DNA of 64,000 nucleotides from Coturnix japonica. Taxonomy: Eukaryota; Chordata; Aves; Galliformes; Phasianidae. The translations under genes and the position numbers were made by a program. Shown here piece by piece: positions 58,251 to 64,000 of this stretch. The notes under the pieces were generated by a model, which was given only the letters and a program-made list of their open reading frames with translations, was not told the origin of the DNA and searched no databases. The DNA lies in assembly GCF_001577835.2 (NCBI RefSeq), contig NC_029536.1:2046001-2110000 (forward strand), read 5' to 3'. How positions within the stretch are numbered: the stretch's first letter is position 1; each line of letters begins with the position of its first letter.

Positions 58251-60726
58251 TAAATATTACAACCTCGTGCTTCTGCCTTTGGCTTGAAGGTGAAGGTTAG
58301 GGTTGCTAGCAGGCTTCTCGAGCTCCTTTTGTGTGAGGTGCCCTCCCCAGACCTCCTGTTTTCATGGCTCCTGCATTCACCCCAATGCACTGCGCTGCAT
58401 CAGCCCTTCACACCTGGAACCTGCAGGGACTCAACCTATCTGATTAACTCAGAGGAGCTGAGCAAAGCCCAGCTGTGCCTGCTGCAGTCAAATAAAAGCA
58501 AGGAGAGCCGATCTATGAGGATTTTCCCTGGCTGGGAGCTGACAGGTTATGAGGTTTTAGACTCTATTCAAATTTCCACTTTTGTAAATGATTTTGATGC
58601 TCCGCTCCAGACTGACTCCAGGGGTATTTATGTCGGATTAGCAGTGGATTGCCTGCTTTTCCTCATGCAGTAGAAGAGGGCCCAGCAGATGTAAACTCCC
58701 CCTGAATGGCGGCCTATTAAACATTGGAGCAAAATGGCTCGTTTGCTATATAAAACTCATTATAAATAAGCACAGGTTATAAATCAGCACTGTGAGTGAA
58801 ATGCAGCAGAAACAGGGAGCCTGCACCCACGGGTGAGCATTGGAGGAAATGAAGACCATTCTGAATGGGTGACAGTAGCAAAACAGAAATAGAATAGCCC
58901 TATATAGCTATTCATACCATTTGATGTATTAAAATTAACACCAGGTACTTCAGCTTTGTTACTAGGGCGACAGAGAAAGCTGCAACAGCCTCAGTTGTGG
59001 TTCCATAGAAAGCCAGGGAGGTGGTGACTGTTAAAATAGAGCTCACTAATTACACAGCTGATTTTGATTCAGTAGATGTTCTTAATGCTAAAGCCAGGTT
59101 AGTATCAATGCAGACTAAAAGGCTTGAGGCCTTCAGGTGTACCTAATTTTGTGCAGAAGAGCCAATTTCCTGCTGTTTTTTAGGACCCAGTAGTTGGTAA
59201 CCAGGTTTTTCCAACAGCAGAGCTGAAGTTCTGTAGGATGGAGGGTTTGCATCTGCAGGTTAGTGGTCACTTTACTGTTTGTTTGTTGTCTGGATATCAA
59301 AGCTCTTGGTTACTGCTCAGATGGCCTCTGTGCTGGGCCAACATGAGGTTAATGAGTGCTGGAGCTCACTCTGGTTACCTTTGGGCATCACTTGTTATTC
59401 ATGTACACCAATGGGAATCTTATCTCTGTGAGAAACTGGGTTACAAGCTTGATCATCTCTTGCTAATGGTGCTTTAAAGCATGAGAGCATCAGCTTTCTC
59501 CTGCTGCTGAGAAGGACAAGGCATTGAAGGAATTAGAAGGCTTCAGGGCTTGTGTATTGGCACTGAAGGATCATGGCTGCCCCCTTCTCAAAGGAAGGGG
59601 TTATCAGCCTTCCTGAAACCTTCCTGATGAAAGTCAACTGAAAATCTCCCCGGTGGTGGTATTGGGGTGTCTGTTTTAAGCCTTTTTGGGTGCTATCTGG
59701 ATAACTTCCATTGCCTGGGTGTTTTTTTCCCCACCATTTTCAAGCTGCAATGGTGCTTGTCCATTGGTGGTGACCTCAGAGGATGGAGTTTCCATATTCA
59801 ACCACAGGCAGGAGCTACTGGAAATGTCATCCTTATGAAGATTCCAGCCCTGCTTTGCTGTTATCTGTGGTTTGGATAAATCCATGTGGCTGGATCCTCA
59901 CTTGGGCTACACCAGCCCTGTTCCACTAAGAGCAGGGGCCCATACAGAAGTGCTGGATTGGGGTGGCGTATTGCTGGATCCTAGCCTTGTTGTTACCTTA
60001 ATCCAGAGAATCTCTAACTCGAATTTCAGGCTCTCACCTCTTTGATCTCTTTCTCGCTCCCATGTGTTGTTGTGATTAATGGCAGGCTATTTGAAAAATG
60101 CTGTGGTGTCTGACTAATGCAGTCAGAGGGGGGTGCAGGGTTCCTTATTTCCTCCCATTGCAGACCTGCAGAGTGACTGGGGAAGAGTTTGTTTTCCACT
60201 TTGCTTTGCCAGAGCTTCCGAATGCCTGGGGAGAAGAAAGGGTCAAATTCTGCTGTGTTAAAAGGAATATTTTAATCAATTAACAAAAGAAATCCAAAGA
60301 AAAGGAACAAAAGTATGTGTAGCATCCAAATTCAGCACATGAAGACCCTGTTTTATAAATATATATAATGTTACCTGTCTGGGGGATGAGATGGATGGAC
60401 GGGATGTGTGTTGTTTGATAGCAAACCTCACACTTGTAGGGGTGCTCTTCTCTGTTGAATCAGATATTGGTGGGGGGCAGGAGCACGAAGCAGTGCTCGT
60501 GATTGGTATGGAAAACATCTTTGCAGCCTGATATTTATGGAGTTAGGCTGTGCTGATGTATTTATTCTTACTTGTAAAGCAAAGCACCACAAGAAGAGGG
60601 TGAGGATGTCAGACAGCAGTGCTAGACATCTCAGTGCTGCATCTCCAGGCTCAATGGGTTACATTCTTCTTTCTCTTCAATTTAAGCAAATAGGAGCTGG
60701 AGCCTTAAGGTATATTAAAGAGTGAT

Positions 60727-60764
60727 AGGGATCTTGGCTGATAACAGGGATCTTGGCTGATAAC
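60727..60764. repeat. 19-bp direct tandem duplication
   Basis: The unit agggatcttggctgataac occurs twice back to back without mismatch, suggesting a recent slippage or duplication event. Confidence 0.9.
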
Positions 60765-63412
60765 AGTGTAAGGAAGCCATTAGCTTAACCTTCACAATGG
60801 ACAGGATCTGATAACAGGGCTGGGTGGGAGGAAAGGAAGAATTGTGCCCTGGTGTCCACCTCTCATCAGCTGGGGGCTGAGCCTCAGCCTGCAGGGACTG
60901 TGCTAGGGAAGGAATCTGTAGAAGATGATGTCTGGGGCCTTCACCTTGAAGCCAGGGGATTATTGTACCTGCTGTGGTCTTTGAACTTGCCAGCACGAGT
61001 GTCATAAGGAAACAGGCTTGAGCTGAGATGTTGCATCTGCTCTGGGTGGTGGTGCAGTGGATGCTGGTGTGTGGGGTGGCATTAAGGAGCCTAAATCTCT
61101 CCCACTGGCTGCTTCTTGTGTCTATCTGATATGGCAGGAGGGGAAAGCTGATTTCTGCTTGTGAAGCTGAAGCATTTATGCTCTCATGCCTTTGTTTTAG
61201 CTCAGCCTCTGCTTTAGGTAGAAGCTGCAGAGGCCAGTGGGGTCTGTGCCAGGTCCCAATGAGAAGTCTAAACACTGAGAAATATTTACATTGCTAAATA
61301 ACTTCTGTGTTAATATAGCATTACAGAAAGGTGGTGCCTTCCTGAAACTGCTGCGAGAGACAAAACAAGTGGGGTGAATGGATATATCATGTTATAGTAC
61401 ACATTGGTGGCGTTGTGCGTTATTTGATATCGTTACATCAAGATAATGTTGTGTGTGAGAATAACCTGATGGAGGTCTGCTTTATACTGGGAGCAGCGGG
61501 CCAGCAGGCTGCTATGGGTAGGGGGAAAGAATGGGTTTGGGGTGCTTCGCCATTGAAAGTGACGCTGCAAGGAGAGGGTGCAGTGCAGGAGAGGGATCCC
61601 ATAGAGCGTGTCAGGAAGGTGGGGGAGAGGGGGGGAAGGTATAAAAGCAAACAGTGTCTGCAAGGAAGCCCTGGAGGACAAGGATGGGAACAGAGTTGGG
61701 CAACGCAACAAATGGATCATTTTTCATCACGATCTCATAACTGCTGTCTTGTTCCCAGTCTGCTCTTGTGACAGACTGTGCAATACCCACTGGGGACACT
61801 TCTGGGACGTGATGCTGAGAGCCAGAATGTCGTTCTGGGGAGAGATGTTAGGCAAACCGGAGCCATGGAGTCAAGTCTGGATCCAAAGTACATTATGTTT
61901 AAAAAAAAAAGATAATAATAAAAAAAATCCTTTTATTTTGGCTCCAGAAACCCAGAGCCAGGAATGTAAATTGGCTTAGCAGAAGTATGTTAATTTTGGT
62001 GCCAGAGTTTTCTTCACTATCGTCTCTGTCTGGCACCTAAACAGCAGGTGCTTCCCAAGGCTGTGTGCAGGCAGCAGCAGTGCTGAGTGCTCCCAGGGCT
62101 GTAGGGTGCAGGTTAGGATGCTCCTCAGCAGAAGGATGGATGCCATCCTCCTTTAGGCACCAGGTTGGTACCTCGGTCATAGTGATGCTCAGCTCATAGT
62201 GAGCAGGAGTTGAATGAAGCGGACAAACCTCCTTATGTACTTGGGTTTGTGGCAGGAAAAAGGGCAGATGTCACAGTAGTTTGGTGCATCAACCATAGCC
62301 AAGGGAAGGGCAGGAGGATCTCAGTGCTGATATGAGTTTATGATGATATGTATCTTAGCATCTTGTCTGTCCATCTGTGTCAGATTTGATGTGTGGGGGG
62401 GGATGGGATGAATAGGATTCACCCAAGGTCAAATCACTCAATACTCCAAGCTGACCCCAGGCTTTGCAAGGTGGAAAAGGACTTTCTCTCAGATTCCTAT
62501 GGAAAGGAATCCAAAGGATCCAAAGGATTCCTTTCTCCTGCCCTGTCCTGAATAATTAGAGCCGAGTGTCAACTGTTTCTATGATGGGATGAGGATCTGT
62601 CCTCCCCCCTGTGCTTCCAGGGTCATATTTGATAACAGCCTCCTGTGGGAAGATTGAACAAAATTCCTTGCTGGAAGATATGATAAAGCAGAAACAATTA
62701 AACAACCTCCTGGTGGTTCAGCAGAACCTGATTGCTAATCAGGCTCTGACCTTGCTGCTCTAACACAGGCTGATTGTTTCAATTAACTCAAGGTGACGGT
62801 AACTGACAGTATTTTAAAGGGAAAGGCTGGTCTGTGTATGCTGAAGATGTCCCTGCAAGTATCTTTGCAAATAAAGCTGTAAAAGGGAAGCTTAAACAGG
62901 AGGAAGGTGTCTTGCATCCAACATCCTCCAAGAAACTTGCAGAACTCTGCAAGGGTTGCTCTGCTTTTGCATCCCCAAACCTGCAATTCCTCAGCCCTGG
63001 AGCTGCTCTGCATTCCCACTTGAGCTCATCCTCCATCTCTTAGTACAAGTTCTGCTGTGGGTGCTTGGCTTATGGGGAAACAGGCAAACCCACCTGCTGC
63101 TCAAGGTGAAACAGTGCTCTCCTTTGGAACTGGTAACGTGAGATGTGGTGGAAAGGAATGGTGACATAACATTGGAAGAATGTTTCTTTTAGCTGGGAGC
63201 AATATTTCCTGTGCTTTGTTTTGCTTTAAGCAGACACAGCCCCAAGTGATGGCTTTTAATGTGACGCGGAGCAGCGTGGAGAATTGGGGTGATTAAAAAA
63301 AGCAGGATGTAGCTTGGCAGGGATGGAGCAATGGGGTTTGCAAGGAGATGGGTGAAGTGCTCTGTGTTTGGCTGGAGGGATTTGCAAGGGTTGTTGGTTA
63401 CCCATGATGTGA

Positions 63413-63466
63413 ACTACACGATCCTTGAGGTCCCTTCCAACCCGGGTCATTCTGTGATTCTGTGAT
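63413..63466 (+). repeat. Short CR1 LINE tail
   Basis: 'cgatccttgaggtcccttcc' then 'aacccgggtcattctgtgat' is a CR1 end with the terminal octamer repeated. Confidence 0.88.
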
Positions 63467-64000
63467 GTGCATGTGGAATTGTGTGGAGCTTCTTGGTGCT
63501 GGTGGGAAGCAGGATGGAACCACCTCCCTCCAAACAGAATCCTTAAGGTTGGGAAAGATGGGGAGGCTGCGTGCAGAGTAGGTGCAAAGTCAGGAGCTGA
63601 AAAACATGCAAGGAAGAGGTTGAAAGGGGACTGTGCATGGAGACAGAGGGGCTGGTGATTAACCCACAGGGGGGACAGAGTAAGAGAAGGCCATTTGCTG
63701 CCCTATCCCTTGCACTCTGCAGCATTCCCCTCCAGCACTGTGTTCTTTGGGATCGTATCCTCCCCTGCACCAGACAGAGTCCTCCCCCGGGGGCTGGGCG
63801 CCAGGCTGGTGGCAGGGGGGCTCAGACAGGCTGCTACTGAGTGACAGCCTGGCCCCCAGCCAGCAGGACCCATAGAAACGAGGTGCCAGCTTAATTGATC
63901 TGCCCTGCTCCTTGCTCCTTTTTGCAGTGCTGTTATTCCTCTGTCTTAAAACATGGGTACATGACGTGGATGTGTCGCGGAGGGATGTTGCTGGAGGACA

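Larger units (their letters stand above)
57814..64000. other. Intergenic stretch downstream of C1QTNF12
   Basis: Apart from CR1 remnants at about 58203 and 63413, a 19-bp tandem duplication at 60727-60764 and a small inverted repeat at 62502-62535, I see nothing I can name. In human the next genes would be B3GALT6 and SDF4; no exon of either was recognised here. Confidence 0.55.

Noticed and set aside
63536-63560. Very short CR1-like piece (agaatccttaaggttgggaa)
   Set aside because: It is too short for a firm call, although the words match the reverse complement of a CR1 tail.
57814-64000. The miR-200b/200a/429 cluster, which lies near this gene block in vertebrates
   Set aside because: I looked for the mature sequences beginning TAATACTG or TAACACTG followed by a hairpin partner and did not find them; the cluster probably lies beyond the window.

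Overview
The window looks like a microchromosome-type segment of a galliform bird genome, probably chicken or a close relative. I infer this from the many CR1 LINE tails ending in the ATTCTATGA octamer repeat, the compact vertebrate exon-intron genes, and the gene order. I recognise four genes, in the order ACAP3 (+), SCNN1D (-), UBE2J2 (+), C1QTNF12 (+). This is the mirror image of the human 1p36.33 order C1QTNF12-UBE2J2-SCNN1D-ACAP3, with relative orientations kept (established synteny, recalled from memory). In chicken it would correspond to chromosome 21 (inference).

Region by region: 1-13472 holds the 3' two thirds of ACAP3, running from the end of the BAR domain through the PH, ArfGAP and ankyrin domains, with a first visible intron longer than 4.7 kb and one unlisted-looking in-frame cassette exon. 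13473 to about 18260 is probably a very long ACAP3 3' UTR with a proximal and a distal poly(A) signal. About 19130-24000 is SCNN1D on the minus strand, twelve coding exons for a 622-residue ENaC subunit, tail-to-tail with ACAP3. 24000-33235 is about 9 kb of intergenic (or SCNN1D 5' intronic) sequence with a few CR1 fragments and no gene I can support. 33236-33567 is a 9-bp minisatellite, G-rich on the minus strand, directly next to the CpG-rich TATA-less UBE2J2 promoter with ETS and YY1 motifs. UBE2J2 (exon 1 about 33700, coding 35085-37895) encodes the 259-residue ER tail-anchored E2 enzyme. C1QTNF12 (coding 44169-55786) encodes a 320-residue secreted C1q/TNF-related protein (adipolin). 57000-64000 is intergenic with CR1 debris and nothing I recognise.

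The four genes are not an operon or a pathway: an Arf6-directed GTPase-activating protein, a sodium channel subunit, an ER-associated ubiquitin-conjugating enzyme and a secreted metabolic hormone, kept together by old vertebrate synteny. All exon boundaries given have GT/AG ends, and for all four genes the reading phase carries through every junction. I did not find a wholly new system. The most interesting items are the 34-codon ACAP3 cassette exon, the G-quadruplex-prone minisatellite against the UBE2J2 promoter, and a CR1 tail that seems to supply the branch point of the last C1QTNF12 intron.
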